The notes beneath the pieces were generated by a model. It was given only the letters and a program-made list of their open reading frames with translations, had not been told where the DNA came from and did not search any database. Positions 17,216-25,905 of a DNA stretch of 64,000 nucleotides are shown one piece after another. The DNA lies in assembly GCA_027081115.1 (NCBI GenBank), contig JALWLD010000057.1:174497-238496 (forward strand), in the 5' to 3' direction. Origin of the DNA: Sulfurovum sp. GTDB taxonomy: Bacteria > Campylobacterota > Campylobacteria > Campylobacterales > Sulfurovaceae. The translations under genes and the position numbers were made by a program. Position 1 is the stretch's first letter. Each line of letters begins with the position of its first letter.

Positions 17216-18082
17216 TTATTTTGAGATGGGTTTTGTTAACAAGTAGCCACCTATCAGTACGGGGATGATTCCCATTATCTGTCTTACTTGTGGTATTTCA
17301 TCTAGGTAGAAGTAAGCAAACAGTAGTGTCATCATAGGTACCAACCCCATCATCGCAGAGACTTTGGTAATAGAGATACGATGCAGAGCTTCTATCCACA
17401 TGATCTTTGAGATCACGTAGATAAATATACCGATGAAGAGTAGGGAAGGAAGAGCCAAAAGAAAATTCTCATAAGAGACCGTAGGTTCAAAATACCATGC
17501 CAATAGTATAATGAAAGGTAGACCAACAACAGTTCTAAAGCCTAGTATCGTCTCAGAAGAACAGTAGTTACGTGCTCTTTTTTGGTAGAGGTTTGCAAAA
17601 GGTGCAATAGCAGCTGCGATAAGTATGAGAAGGTCACCTTTATTAAAAGTAAGATTATCAGGTATCAGAATAATTAAGGCACCCACGCCCATAACTACTG
17701 CACCGATAAGATGAAGTCTGTCTATCTTCTCTTCCCCTAATACATTAAAGTACAGGTAAGAGAAGAGTAGTTGTAAAAAGATGATGACTGCCATATTTCC
17801 TGCCGTAGTATACTGCATCCCTATGAATACCAATGTAAAGAGTGATGTGATCCAAAAACTTGTCAGTAATAGGTCTTTATAGGCGGCTCTGTTTTTCAAC
17901 TCTTTAAAGCGGTCTCTTTTAGCCATAATAGTAATAAAAAATACTAAAGCTATGAGTAAAGAGTAAGTGTATGTATGCAAGGCCCCTATGTAAGCCATAG
18001 AGACGATAGAGAGTATAGGAAACCATGATTCGATCAGAGCGAGTCCCAACATTAAAAACTCGCCTTCGCGCACTTTTGTCAT
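17216..18082 (-). CDS. EamA/DMT-family transporter
   Basis: 288 residues with ten hydrophobic segments arranged as two EamA repeats (about 8-135 and 150-285), the drug/metabolite transporter architecture. The final repeat ends GGYLLTKPISK after LDEIPQVRQIMGIIPVLIGG, matching the conserved EamA end. Such proteins export or import amino acids, nucleotides or drugs; the substrate is not visible. AAAGGAAATAG upstream of the ATG. It stands alone. Confidence 0.88.
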   Translation of the reverse strand: MTKVREGEFLMLGLALIESWFPILSIVSMAYIGALHTYTYSLLIALVFFITIMAKRDRFKELKNRAAYKDLLLTSFWITSLFTLVFIGMQYTTAGNMAVIIFLQLLFSYLYFNVLGEEKIDRLHLIGAVVMGVGALIILIPDNLTFNKGDLLILIAAAIAPFANLYQKRARNYCSSETILGFRTVVGLPFIILLAWYFEPTVSYENFLLALPSLLFIGIFIYVISKIMWIEALHRISITKVSAMMGLVPMMTLLFAYFYLDEIPQVRQIMGIIPVLIGGYLLTKPISK

Positions 18083-18210
18083 CTATTTCCTTTTTTTGCT
18101 ATTATATCCTTTTCAATTGTATTGGAGTGTATAGCAAACGGAAATTATCCTGTTTGGAAGAAAAACAGTATTTGTTTTTCGAGGAGGTCTAAAATAAAGC
18201 AACGTTTGTT

Positions 18211-18552
18211 TTAAAGTTTTAGAACACCTTTTACTCTTGCTACGGTATCTCCCTTATGTAGGCTGAGACGCACTACAGACTCTTCTGTAGCTTTTAGTTC
18301 ATGCATGACATTGCCCTCAAGTGTAATGACATCTCCAGCATGGAGTACAAACATCTCTTCCCCTACACCAAATTCAATAGAGCCTTTTAACGTCATAACG
18401 GCAATGGGAAATTTGGTTTTATGTTCTTTCATGATCTGACCTTTTTTAAAGGCAATACGGATCTCTTTCCCAAAGTCACTCTCCAACATAGGGGTAATAA
18501 CGACACTCTCGTCTGAAAATCTCAAGTCTGTAAAAAATGATGCTGTCTTCAT
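18211..18552 (-). CDS. Small cupin-domain protein
   Basis: 113 residues, a single cupin barrel with the motif MTLKGSIEFGVGEEMFVLHAGDVITL and the second motif GNVMHELKATEES. The histidine-rich metal site is only partly kept: one histidine in KEHKTKFP of motif 1 region and one in NVMHEL. It resembles the small cupins tied to stress or heme-scavenging in epsilonproteobacteria. AGGAC upstream. The function is unknown. Confidence 0.8.
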   Translation of the reverse strand: MKTASFFTDLRFSDESVVITPMLESDFGKEIRIAFKKGQIMKEHKTKFPIAVMTLKGSIEFGVGEEMFVLHAGDVITLEGNVMHELKATEESVVRLSLHKGDTVARVKGVLKL

Positions 18553-18676
18553 AATATTTGTCCTGTTTTTGTGTGAGTATATCTGTAATAATGAGCATAG
18601 CTATTGATTTTTATCAACTTATGATGCTTTTCAAGCATTGTCAGTGTACACTTATTAAAAAATAGGATAGTTCATC

Positions 18677-18928
18677 ATGCAAGCTTTGATCATAACTTTA
18701 AAACATGCACTGCAACAAGAGCATGGCCTTCATACTGCTTTAGAACATGCAGACGAAAATTGCTGGCAGGTAGTAGCTGTTGTACATGAAGCCAGACGTG
18801 TGAAAGAACCTAAAATTCTTAGCACATTACAAGAACAGTATTTACTTGATAGATATAGTTTTACGCCTGCTCTTTGGAATAGTAAAAAGATAGCATTACT
18901 TCAAAAGTTAGCATCCAAATATAAATAA
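18677..18928 (+). CDS. Small conserved-looking hypothetical protein
   Basis: 83 residues, soluble, helical, with no recognised family. AGGATAG precedes the ATG at 18677. It is the first of four same-strand genes with short gaps (12 bp, overlap, 23 bp), followed by a DUF2237 protein, an MmcQ/YjbR protein and a methyltransferase. Upstream lie a hairpin (ATGCTT-TTC-AAGCAT near 18624) and a ten-base palindrome AGTGTACACT at 18643-18652, which could be an operator for the group. Confidence 0.55.
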   Translation: MQALIITLKHALQQEHGLHTALEHADENCWQVVAVVHEARRVKEPKILSTLQEQYLLDRYSFTPALWNSKKIALLQKLASKYK

Positions 18929-18940
18929 AAGTGAGAAATA

Positions 18941-19321
18941 ATGCATAAACAGAATCCCAACGCAAAAAATGTTTTAGGAGAGCCTTTAGAGCCTTGTTCT
19001 CTTAAGCCTCTTACCGGATATTACAGAGATGGTACCTGTTTTTCAGGTGAAGATAATCCGGGTTACCATGCCGTATGTATTTACGCAACCAAAGAGTTTC
19101 TTGAGTATTCTAAAAAAGTAGGGAATGATCTCTCAACACCTATACCTGCTTATAATTTTGCAGGTGTCAGTGAAGGGCAAAGCTGGTGTCTTTCGGGACC
19201 CCGCTTTGTGGAAGCTGTACAGAATGGTATGGCTCCACATATTTTCATACATGCGACCCATGAACGTATGTTAGAACTTATAGATCTCGATACTTTGAAA
19301 AAGTATGCTATAGACCTTTAA
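18941..19321 (+). CDS. DUF2237 family protein
   Basis: 126 residues that match DUF2237 from end to end: NVLGEPLEPCSLKPLTGYYRDGTC, HAVCIYATKEFLEYSKKVGNDLSTP, and SWCLSGPRFVEA. The conserved cysteines (C23, C32 region, C46, C87) suggest metal or redox roles; no activity is established. Its TAA shares a base with an ATG (TAATG at 19319-19323), hinting at coupled translation of the next gene. Confidence 0.9.
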   Translation: MHKQNPNAKNVLGEPLEPCSLKPLTGYYRDGTCFSGEDNPGYHAVCIYATKEFLEYSKKVGNDLSTPIPAYNFAGVSEGQSWCLSGPRFVEAVQNGMAPHIFIHATHERMLELIDLDTLKKYAIDL

Positions 19322-19338
19322 TGATAAAAGGAAATGTT

Positions 19339-19692
19339 ATGAACTTTGAAACTATGGATACCTATATTTTAAGTAAAGTGGGTGCAGGATTTGACTATCC
19401 GTTTGATGAAAAAACACGGGTTTACCGAATTGGTGAGAAGATGTTTGCTTTAACTTCCAAAGAGAGTCCTCTCTGTGTAAATTTAAAGTGCGACCCCATC
19501 TATGCATTGGAATTGAGAAGTTTATATGAGGGTATTGTGGCAGGATATCATATGAACAAAAAGCATTGGAATACAGTCACGGTTGAAAATTCAGATGTGG
19601 ATGGTGAAACAGTCAGAGAACTTATAGATCATTCGTATGAGCTGGTGTACAAGAGTTTAACGAAGAAGCAGAAGGCTTTACTTTTACAATAA
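19339..19692 (+). CDS. MmcQ/YjbR family protein
   Basis: 117 residues with the YjbR signature: TYILSKVGAGFDYPFDEKTRVYRIGEKMFAL, SPLCVNLKCDP, GYHMNKKHWNTV and LIDHSYELVYKSL. YjbR folds like a double-wing/CyaY-type DNA-binding or nucleic-acid domain; role unknown. I chose ATG 19339 because AAAGGA stands seven bases ahead; the ATG at 19321 overlaps the previous stop and would add six residues. Both are possible. Confidence 0.9.
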   Translation: MNFETMDTYILSKVGAGFDYPFDEKTRVYRIGEKMFALTSKESPLCVNLKCDPIYALELRSLYEGIVAGYHMNKKHWNTVTVENSDVDGETVRELIDHSYELVYKSLTKKQKALLLQ

Positions 19693-19715
19693 CATAAAAA
19701 CGAACAGGTGGAAAT

Positions 19716-20534
19716 ATGCAAGAAAAAGAACAAGAATATGCCAAAGCATCGTTTGAGGATGTAGCAAGTAAATATGATGAAATACTTTTTTTCAAGATTT
19801 CTGCGGATCATGTAGTTAAGATGATCCAAAAACATATGCAAAAGAAAAATATTCAAGTACTTGATGTTGCCTGTGGTACCGGAAATGTTGTTCTTTCCTG
19901 TGCTTCATGTATGCCTCAGGCAAGTTTTGATGCGATGGATATCTCTGAAGGAATGTTGGCCAAAGCAGAACAGAATGCCAATGCGGATAATTTGGAGAAT
20001 ATAGAGTTTCATCTACAGGATATTACCAAACTTGAGACAACAAAAAAGTATGATGTCATCACCTGTGCCTATGCACTCTTTTTCTTGCCTGATGCACATA
20101 AAGTACTGAGAAAACTTCTCTCTTTGCTCAAAGAAGATGGCAGGGTTATCTTTAGCAGTTTTACTGCCAATGCCTTTGCCCCTTCCAACGAGATACTGCT
20201 TACCTTACTTAGAAAATACGGTTCTCCTACAGCCCAAGCCTATGAGATGGATAAATGGGAAAATTTAAAACATACACAAGATATAGAAAAACTTTGTCAA
20301 CTGGCAATGGTTAAAAGTGTAGAGATCATTTCACAAGAGATACGTTACGGGATGTCAGTAGATGAATGGTGGGAATTGTTGAACAATACCGGCTATAAAG
20401 GGATGTTAATGGAACTGAATGATGAAGATTACGAATGCCTTAAAAATGAGTATTACGAAGCTATGTTTAAACATTGTGACATGGATGGAGAGGTAGGGTT
20501 GATCGCCGATAGTTACTTTGTGGTAGCGTCATAA
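19716..20534 (+). CDS. Class I SAM-dependent methyltransferase
   Basis: 272 residues. SAM motif I is LDVACGTGNVVLSC (about 48-61), motif II contains DAMDIS, and motif post-I/III continue with YDVITCAYALFFLPDAHKVL, a UbiE/Methyltransf_11 pattern. The C-terminal third (about 175-272) is family-specific and acidic. Substrate unknown; UbiE-like quinone biosynthesis is unlikely because the usual context is missing. CAGGTGGAAAT precedes the ATG. Confidence 0.88.
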   Translation: MQEKEQEYAKASFEDVASKYDEILFFKISADHVVKMIQKHMQKKNIQVLDVACGTGNVVLSCASCMPQASFDAMDISEGMLAKAEQNANADNLENIEFHLQDITKLETTKKYDVITCAYALFFLPDAHKVLRKLLSLLKEDGRVIFSSFTANAFAPSNEILLTLLRKYGSPTAQAYEMDKWENLKHTQDIEKLCQLAMVKSVEIISQEIRYGMSVDEWWELLNNTGYKGMLMELNDEDYECLKNEYYEAMFKHCDMDGEVGLIADSYFVVAS

Positions 20535-20570
20535 GTCACATAGAAGATAGTTACGCTATTTGATAGGAAA

Positions 20571-23054
20571 CTACATATGCTTCTTTGTTTTAGAAGTAGC
20601 CTGAGCCTCTAAAGGGTCATCAGGCCAATAGTGCTTTTTGTACTTCCCCCGTAACTCTTTTTTGACTTCATCATAAGTGTTTGCCCAAAAACTCTCTAAG
20701 TCCTTCGTCATCTGCATGGGACGTGAGGCTGGAGAGAGTAGGTGTAGCATGAGTCTTACTTTGCCACCCATGATAGAGGGGGTCTCTGTAGTACCAAACA
20801 TCTCTTGGAGGCGTACTGCCAAGATGGGTTGGGTGGGGTTAGTGTAGTCTATGGCTATGTTTGAGCTACTTGCAACTTTTAGTTTGGCAGGGGCTAGAGT
20901 GTCCAGCTTTTGGGTTTGTTCGTAGCTTAGAAGTCCTAAAAGTATGTTGTGTAGGTCTATCGTTTGTACGGCTTTTAGGGTGCTTATATCTGTAAGGTAG
21001 GGTGCCAACCACTCTTCTAGATTTTCTCTCAAGTAGTCATCTGAAAAGTCAGGAAAACTCTTATCGTAATGGTGTAAAAAGTTTACCCGTTCTCTTAGTT
21101 TTGTTGCTTCTTTGCTCCACCGTAAAACTTCCAAACCCATGGCTTCTATTTCGTCTAAAAGGACTTCAGTTATTTCAGGATTATTTGTACTTTTGAGTTG
21201 CATTTCTTTGAGGGTAAGTTTGCCTAGCATCTCTACTTTACGTACTTCTACACGCTCTTGCTCTTCGTTCCATGTGACTCTCTCTCTGGTGCTGGTTTCT
21301 AAATGCTCTTCAATCTGCCCAAGGCTAAGTGAAAGAGCCTTGTATATGGTAGCATTGGTACTTTTGGCATCTAGATCGCTTATGACAAGGTAGGCACTGT
21401 TAAAAAGAGTATCTTCACTGTGTAAGTGAGCACCTTTACCGTTACTCAGCAGGTAGGTACTTTCATTGGTATGGCGTAGTTGTGCCACACGGTCTGGGTA
21501 GGCAAATGCCAGGAGTACGCCTAACAGTTCTGTATTTAGCGTTTTGGATTGTACTTTTTCTATACGTTTGGCATTGGCCAGTAGGTAGTTACACTGTTTG
21601 ATGTTTACAAATCTACTATTTACAGTTCGTTTTAGTGCTACATCATGGAGTATCTGTACACGTTCACGCAGATCTGCATTGGCATAGCTGTTGGTAAGTA
21701 TATCTTTCTCGGTGATGAGAACTGCCAAAAGTGAAGCCTCATACGAGAGGTTTAGCATTTTTGCTTTGAGCATCATATGTGCCAGACGAGGGTGCAGTCC
21801 ATAACTGCTCATGGCTTCACCATGTGGGGTAATGTGTCCCTCTTTGTCTAAAGCGCCTAGCTCTGTGAGTAAGGTCTTGGCATGGTGTACAGCAGTAATG
21901 GGTGGCATGTCTAACCATGAGAGGGTACGTACATCATCACAACCCCAAAGTGCTAGTTCTAAGACGAGTTGGCAGAGGTCTGCAGAGAGTATCTCAGGAG
22001 TGTCGTGTTTTAAGAGTATTTTAGACTTATGCCATAAGTGGTAGGCTTTACCGCTACTAAGCCGTCCTGCCCGTCCTGCTCTCTGCGTTGCAGAGTCTTG
22101 TGATATGAACTGAGATTCTAACTTATTCATGCCAGAGAAGGGGTTAAACACAGAGACATTTTGAATCCCTGAATCTATGACTATCTTTATGCCATCTATG
22201 GTGAGTGAGGTTTGTGCAATGTTAGTACTCAGTACCACTTTTCGCTTGCCTTGTGGGGGTGCTTTTATGGCTCTGTCTTGTGCCTCTTTGCTTAGGTTCC
22301 CGTAGAGAGTGGAGATGTAAACATCTTTGAGCTTAGCTTCATTAAGTAGTTTTTCCACACCTTTTATCTGCCGTACACCTGCCAGAAAGACTAAGATGTT
22401 TCCCTCTTCTTGTTCTAAGCATTTGAGTATGAGTCTAGCTACATAAGAGGAAAGTTCTTTAGGTTTGGGCTGTGCAGTAGTGGCATCGAGGTACATACGC
22501 TCCACAGGGTAGGCTCGTCCCTCACTCTGTACGATGGGAGCATTATCAAGTAACCCTGAGATGGCAGTAGTATTGAGAGTAGCAGACATGATGAGAAGTT
22601 TTAGGTCTTCACGTAGTACAGACTGAGACTCTAGTGTTAAGGCTAAAGAGAGATCAGCATGCAGTGAGCGCTCATGAAACTCATCGAAGATAACCAGTGC
22701 TACATCTTCTAGGCTAGGGTCATGTTGGAGCTTACGTGTGAGTATACCCTCTGTGACTATGAGAATACGTGTCTTTTTACTCTGTACAGAGTCCATCTTT
22801 ACTTGGTACCCTATACGATCTCCCACCTTTTCACCCAAAAGTTCAGCCATGCGAGCAGCAGAACTTCTTACAGCCAAACGACGAGGTTCCAGCATGAGTA
22901 TCTTTTTGCCTTCTAGCCATGGTTCATCAAGGAGTGCCAAGGGGAGTGCTGTAGTTTTACCCGCACCTGGAGGTGCTTGGAGTACGAGACGGCTATGTGT
23001 TAAAAGTTTCTCTTTGACTTGGGGTATGACATGGGTGATGGGTAGGGTTTGCAT
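20571..23054 (-). CDS. hrpB: ATP-dependent RNA helicase HrpB
   Basis: 827 residues, full HrpB length. Motif I QAPPGAGKTTALPLALL (GAGKT), motif II VIFDEFHERSLHADL (DEFH, typical of HrpB instead of DEAH), motif III MSATL, motif V LSTNIAQTSLTIDGI, motif VI SATQRAGRAGR, then the HA2 and HrpB C-terminal domain. DExH-type helicase involved in RNA metabolism; cellular role in this phylum unknown. The neighbouring genes are unrelated. The region has a slightly different strand bias but no frame disruption. Confidence 0.95.
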   Translation of the reverse strand: MQTLPITHVIPQVKEKLLTHSRLVLQAPPGAGKTTALPLALLDEPWLEGKKILMLEPRRLAVRSSAARMAELLGEKVGDRIGYQVKMDSVQSKKTRILIVTEGILTRKLQHDPSLEDVALVIFDEFHERSLHADLSLALTLESQSVLREDLKLLIMSATLNTTAISGLLDNAPIVQSEGRAYPVERMYLDATTAQPKPKELSSYVARLILKCLEQEEGNILVFLAGVRQIKGVEKLLNEAKLKDVYISTLYGNLSKEAQDRAIKAPPQGKRKVVLSTNIAQTSLTIDGIKIVIDSGIQNVSVFNPFSGMNKLESQFISQDSATQRAGRAGRLSSGKAYHLWHKSKILLKHDTPEILSADLCQLVLELALWGCDDVRTLSWLDMPPITAVHHAKTLLTELGALDKEGHITPHGEAMSSYGLHPRLAHMMLKAKMLNLSYEASLLAVLITEKDILTNSYANADLRERVQILHDVALKRTVNSRFVNIKQCNYLLANAKRIEKVQSKTLNTELLGVLLAFAYPDRVAQLRHTNESTYLLSNGKGAHLHSEDTLFNSAYLVISDLDAKSTNATIYKALSLSLGQIEEHLETSTRERVTWNEEQERVEVRKVEMLGKLTLKEMQLKSTNNPEITEVLLDEIEAMGLEVLRWSKEATKLRERVNFLHHYDKSFPDFSDDYLRENLEEWLAPYLTDISTLKAVQTIDLHNILLGLLSYEQTQKLDTLAPAKLKVASSSNIAIDYTNPTQPILAVRLQEMFGTTETPSIMGGKVRLMLHLLSPASRPMQMTKDLESFWANTYDEVKKELRGKYKKHYWPDDPLEAQATSKTKKHM

Positions 23055-23079
23055 AGTGTGATTATAGCTATATTTTTGT

Positions 23080-23085
23080 TATAAT
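23080..23085 (+). promoter_or_regulatory. -10 box ahead of the ArsC/Spx-like gene
   Basis: TATAAT at 23080-23085 lies 25 bp before the ATG at 23110, in the gap divergent from hrpB. A clear -35 is not visible. Confidence 0.35.
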
Positions 23086-23109
23086 TTGACAAAAATTATG
23101 GGGTATACT

Positions 23110-23451
23110 ATGACAATGTATGGCATTAAAACCTGCTCTACCGTAGGTAAAGCAAGAAAGTTTATGAAAGAACATGGCATTGACTTTGATTTTGTTGACT
23201 ATAAAGCAGAGTCGGTAGGAGAAGAGAAGATCAGAGAGTGGCTTAAACAGGTAGATATTGATCTACTCTTTAACAACAAAGGTAAGAAGTACCGTGATCT
23301 TGGCTTGAAAGAGCTTAACCTTGATGATAAAGGCAAGATAGCATGGATGGCAAAAGAGAACTACCTGATTAAACGACCTGTAATAGAATATGGTAATGGA
23401 AAAGTACATGTAGCTTATGATGAGGAGATATATAAGGAGTTGTTTTTATAA
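23110..23451 (+). CDS. ArsC/Spx-family thioredoxin-fold protein
   Basis: 113 residues from ATG 23110, giving the usual start MTMYGIKTCSTVGKARKF. The active site is C-S (TCST) without a second CxxC cysteine, as in YffB/ArsC-like and some Spx proteins. The middle LLFNNKGKKYRDLGLKEL and end IKRPVIEYGNGKVHVAYDEEIYKEL match the ArsC/Spx family. TTG 23086 and ATG 23098 also lie in frame but would only add unlikely leader residues. Could be a glutathione- or thioredoxin-linked reductase; arsenate activity cannot be claimed. Confidence 0.88.
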   Translation: MTMYGIKTCSTVGKARKFMKEHGIDFDFVDYKAESVGEEKIREWLKQVDIDLLFNNKGKKYRDLGLKELNLDDKGKIAWMAKENYLIKRPVIEYGNGKVHVAYDEEIYKELFL

Positions 23452-23462
23452 AAAAATTTCAT

Positions 23463-23879
23463 ATGAAAAGTAGTATAGTCGGCATCATCATCTTGCTGTT
23501 CTTGGTTTCTTGTACTGAAAAACCTAAAGCAACTGTACATGTCGGTGAAAATTTGGTATTACCTATTTCCTGTATGAAACTCAATACTATAGGTGTGGAA
23601 AAACCATTTGTCAAAATATTAAGAAGTCTCTATACCTTTGATGAAAGTTGTCCCTACAATCTAACCATTTCGTACAAAAAAGATATAGTCTGTAACAGTA
23701 GCTACAACTCCTTAGCTAAAAGTACAGGAAAGTTCCCTAAGAGTTTTTTGAAATTTGAGTTAAGAAATGGTTTTGATATGACATATAGTTACTATATTGA
23801 CCTTTTTGATAATGTAGAGAGTGTGGATATAGAGGCAGGATTTAACAGATTGAAACATGATATATTGGAAACAAGATAA
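23463..23879 (+). CDS. Putative lipoprotein of unknown function
   Basis: 138 residues. The N-terminus (IIILLFLVSC) ends in a lipobox-like L-V-S-C with lipidation Cys about residue 18, so it is probably a membrane-anchored lipoprotein. Four more cysteines are present (SCMKLN, ESCPYN, IVCNSS). No family recognised. It follows the ArsC-like gene after 11 bp and is convergent with an MFS gene. Confidence 0.65.
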   Translation: MKSSIVGIIILLFLVSCTEKPKATVHVGENLVLPISCMKLNTIGVEKPFVKILRSLYTFDESCPYNLTISYKKDIVCNSSYNSLAKSTGKFPKSFLKFELRNGFDMTYSYYIDLFDNVESVDIEAGFNRLKHDILETR

Positions 23880-23891
23880 AAGAAAATATAG

Positions 23892-25025
23892 TTACAGACG
23901 ACTCTTTACAAATAACACAACAGCAATACCCATAGCCACCATCGAGACCAAGAAAAACAATATCTGTATGCCATAGGCAGAGACGATAGGCTCAAAGAGT
24001 ATAGGAGAAGCAAACTGCCCCAAGAAGAAGCTGGAGGTAAGTACGCCCGAGGCACGACCGCGTTTATGTGCGGGTACACGTGAGAGAAACCATGCATTGG
24101 TATTGACAAACAGCAATCCAAAGCCCATGCCTATGGGTGCTGTGGCAAAGAAGAGCCCTGCAATACTCGTAGCCTGAGAGATAATGAACAAGCCCAAAGC
24201 AAAGAGTGTAAACGTCGCTGCGTAGATCTGTATGTAGGAAAATCTGCCTTTTATCTTGGCGTACTGCATAGAGGTGAGGGCGTTGAAGGTCATAGCTGTA
24301 GCGATGACAAAGCCCACCGTTTGTGCTTTACCTCCAAGTGTATTTACGATGAGGTAGGGAAACTGTGTGGGTAGCATGTAAAACAGCACCATCACAAAAA
24401 ATGCTGTGAAGTAGACAGGTAAAAGTTTGGGCTCTACTTCTAGGTCTTCTACATGTTTGTGTTTTTCAGGTTCGTAGAGTGACTTTAGTAGAAATGGCAC
24501 AAAGAGTATGGGGATGAGGTAGATGGCAAAAGGGTACGACCAGTGGATCTGTGCCAAAAGCCCACCAGTTGAGATAAACACGATGCCTCCAAGCGCAGTA
24601 GTCATCCCTTGTTTAGACATAAACGTATGCCGTACCTCTTCGCTAAAGTAGTCTCCTATGAGTGCCGTAGAGCTAGTCATGATGAGTGCCACCCCAAACC
24701 CAAGTACCGCGCGCCCTACCAAGATGACATAAAAGTCATGCAAGTAAAACCCAGAACTCCCACCAACTATGAAAAGGGCTATGCCTACATACAAAGGCTT
24801 GAGTCGTCCCCATTTGTCTATGATATACCCTGCGATGGGTGAAAACAGTGCGATGATAATGCTAGGAATTGTCAACATCAACTTAGAGAGAAACTCAATG
24901 TTTGGGATGTCTGAGAAGGTATGGCTGATGAGTGGTAAAGAAGAGACAATAGTAATGCCAGACATGATGCCAAGTGTGGCTACCATTAGTAGGGCTATTT
25001 GTAGATTTTTGTTTGTGTTTTGCAT
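23892..25025 (-). CDS. Major facilitator superfamily transporter
   Basis: 377 residues, 12 predicted membrane segments, with the MFS loop 2-3 motif GYIIDKWGRLKPLYVG and the C-terminal half repeat (VPAHKRGRASGVLTSSFFLGQF). It resembles drug/H+ antiporters or sugar efflux MFS of about 380-400 residues. Ligand unknown. No SD sequence is obvious ahead of the ATG. No partner genes. Confidence 0.88.
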   Translation of the reverse strand: MQNTNKNLQIALLMVATLGIMSGITIVSSLPLISHTFSDIPNIEFLSKLMLTIPSIIIALFSPIAGYIIDKWGRLKPLYVGIALFIVGGSSGFYLHDFYVILVGRAVLGFGVALIMTSSTALIGDYFSEEVRHTFMSKQGMTTALGGIVFISTGGLLAQIHWSYPFAIYLIPILFVPFLLKSLYEPEKHKHVEDLEVEPKLLPVYFTAFFVMVLFYMLPTQFPYLIVNTLGGKAQTVGFVIATAMTFNALTSMQYAKIKGRFSYIQIYAATFTLFALGLFIISQATSIAGLFFATAPIGMGFGLLFVNTNAWFLSRVPAHKRGRASGVLTSSFFLGQFASPILFEPIVSAYGIQILFFLVSMVAMGIAVVLFVKSRL

Positions 25026-25165
25026 GGAGGTATGATACTCTTTGTTTATTGAAGGTGGGGTGTGTAGGTATTTATTTGTCTATAAGGTTATTTTTGTAAA
25101 ATTGTGGAAAGGGTACACAGAAGTATAGAGAGTTGTCGCTCTCTATACCTTGTGAGATTAATTTC

Positions 25166-25276
25166 TTAATCTGTGTCCTTGTGCTTCTTACACTTTTTGC
25201 AATCTCTATAGTTAATCCACATAAGCGTGACCTTTACCATTGATACTACTAGTGCAAGTACGGAAATATATTCCAT
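25166..25276 (-). CDS. Small membrane protein (36 aa), putative
   Basis: A 36-residue frame, too short for routine callers: MEYISVLALVVSMVKVTLMW then INYRDCKKCKKHKDTD. It has one hydrophobic helix (residues 3-21) and a cytosolic CxxC plus lysine-rich tail. A weak AAAGGG precedes the ATG at 25276. It sits in an otherwise gene-poor 580-bp stretch. Presence in related genomes would decide if it is real. Confidence 0.4.
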   Translation of the reverse strand: MEYISVLALVVSMVKVTLMWINYRDCKKCKKHKDTD

Positions 25277-25602
25277 TACGTACCCTTTCTTGTAAGATAA
25301 CCCAACCGCCTTAGCATTGCTAAAACAACAAACAGTAAAACTGTTTCAAGCCCACCTATCTACAAAAAAGAGCAGAACACTACCCTATAACCTAGAAGGT
25401 TACATGGGGATTATAGTAAATATATTTTGGGATGTTTGAAAATCTTGCATATTGACATATTTTTGAGTTAAGTCTAGTTCCCATCGTCCCCGATGGGAAT
25501 TCATACTTTAGTTTTTATGTATAGTGAGTTTGTTTTGTTTATTGAATTGAAGTATGCGTTACCACCGAGGATAGAAACGAGTTATGAGTTATTATTTTAA
25601 TG
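25277..25602. other. Gene-poor AT-rich stretch with one strong hairpin
   Basis: No long frame on either strand. A strong inverted repeat is at 25478-25499 (listed apart). Weak palindromes occur around 25404 (AACCTAGAAGGTT-like). I see no tRNA-like cloverleaf and no repeat unit. Confidence 0.5.
25478..25499. terminator. Hairpin, possible terminator
   Basis: TTCCCATCG (25478-25486) and CGATGGGAA (25491-25499) make a perfect 9-bp stem with loop TCCC. An AT-rich stretch with TTTT follows on the plus side. It may end transcription of the small accessory genes or mark a foreign boundary. Confidence 0.4.
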
Positions 25603-25905
25603 TTAGTCATTAGCCCATGTACTACGTAACCAAGTAAACATATTTTTCTTTTCATTATTCGGTCCACGACCTGCCCAAGAATTGAAATTATTTTTTACTT
25701 CCATAACCATTAATCTGTTAGAAGTTAATTCTCCTATATTATCTCGAATTACAACTGATGTGATATTTTTGTCTTTGGAAGTTACAAGCCACATACTATC
25801 TATCCAATGCCACCATCCAAAATTATTATTGCTAACATATTCCGTAACTTTATCTTCAACTTCTTTGTCGACTGAATCAATTACAATAATAAAACGCTTT
25901 TTCAT
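25603..25905 (-). CDS. Small Cas2/VapD/SinR-like protein, accessory module
   Basis: 100 residues with the ferredoxin-like opening of the Cas2/VapD/SinR group: a beta-strand (KKRFIIVIDSV), a helix, FGWWHWIDSMWLVTS as the second strand with a hydrophobic core, then LMVMEVKNNFNSWAGRGP. In that superfamily the strand 1 acidic residue can be catalytic for ribonuclease activity; here D10 is the candidate. The start (GAGGAAGG upstream) overlaps the preceding gene by four bases, so the two are co-translated. Low G+C and the vapBC neighbours point to an accessory element. Family call is a structural impression only. Confidence 0.5.
   Translation of the reverse strand: MKKRFIIVIDSVDKEVEDKVTEYVSNNNFGWWHWIDSMWLVTSKDKNITSVVIRDNIGELTSNRLMVMEVKNNFNSWAGRGPNNEKKNMFTWLRSTWAND

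Noticed and set aside
18643-18652. AGTGTACACT palindrome as a named operator
   Set aside because: A single ten-base palindrome does not identify a regulator, so it is only listed as a possibility within the leader.
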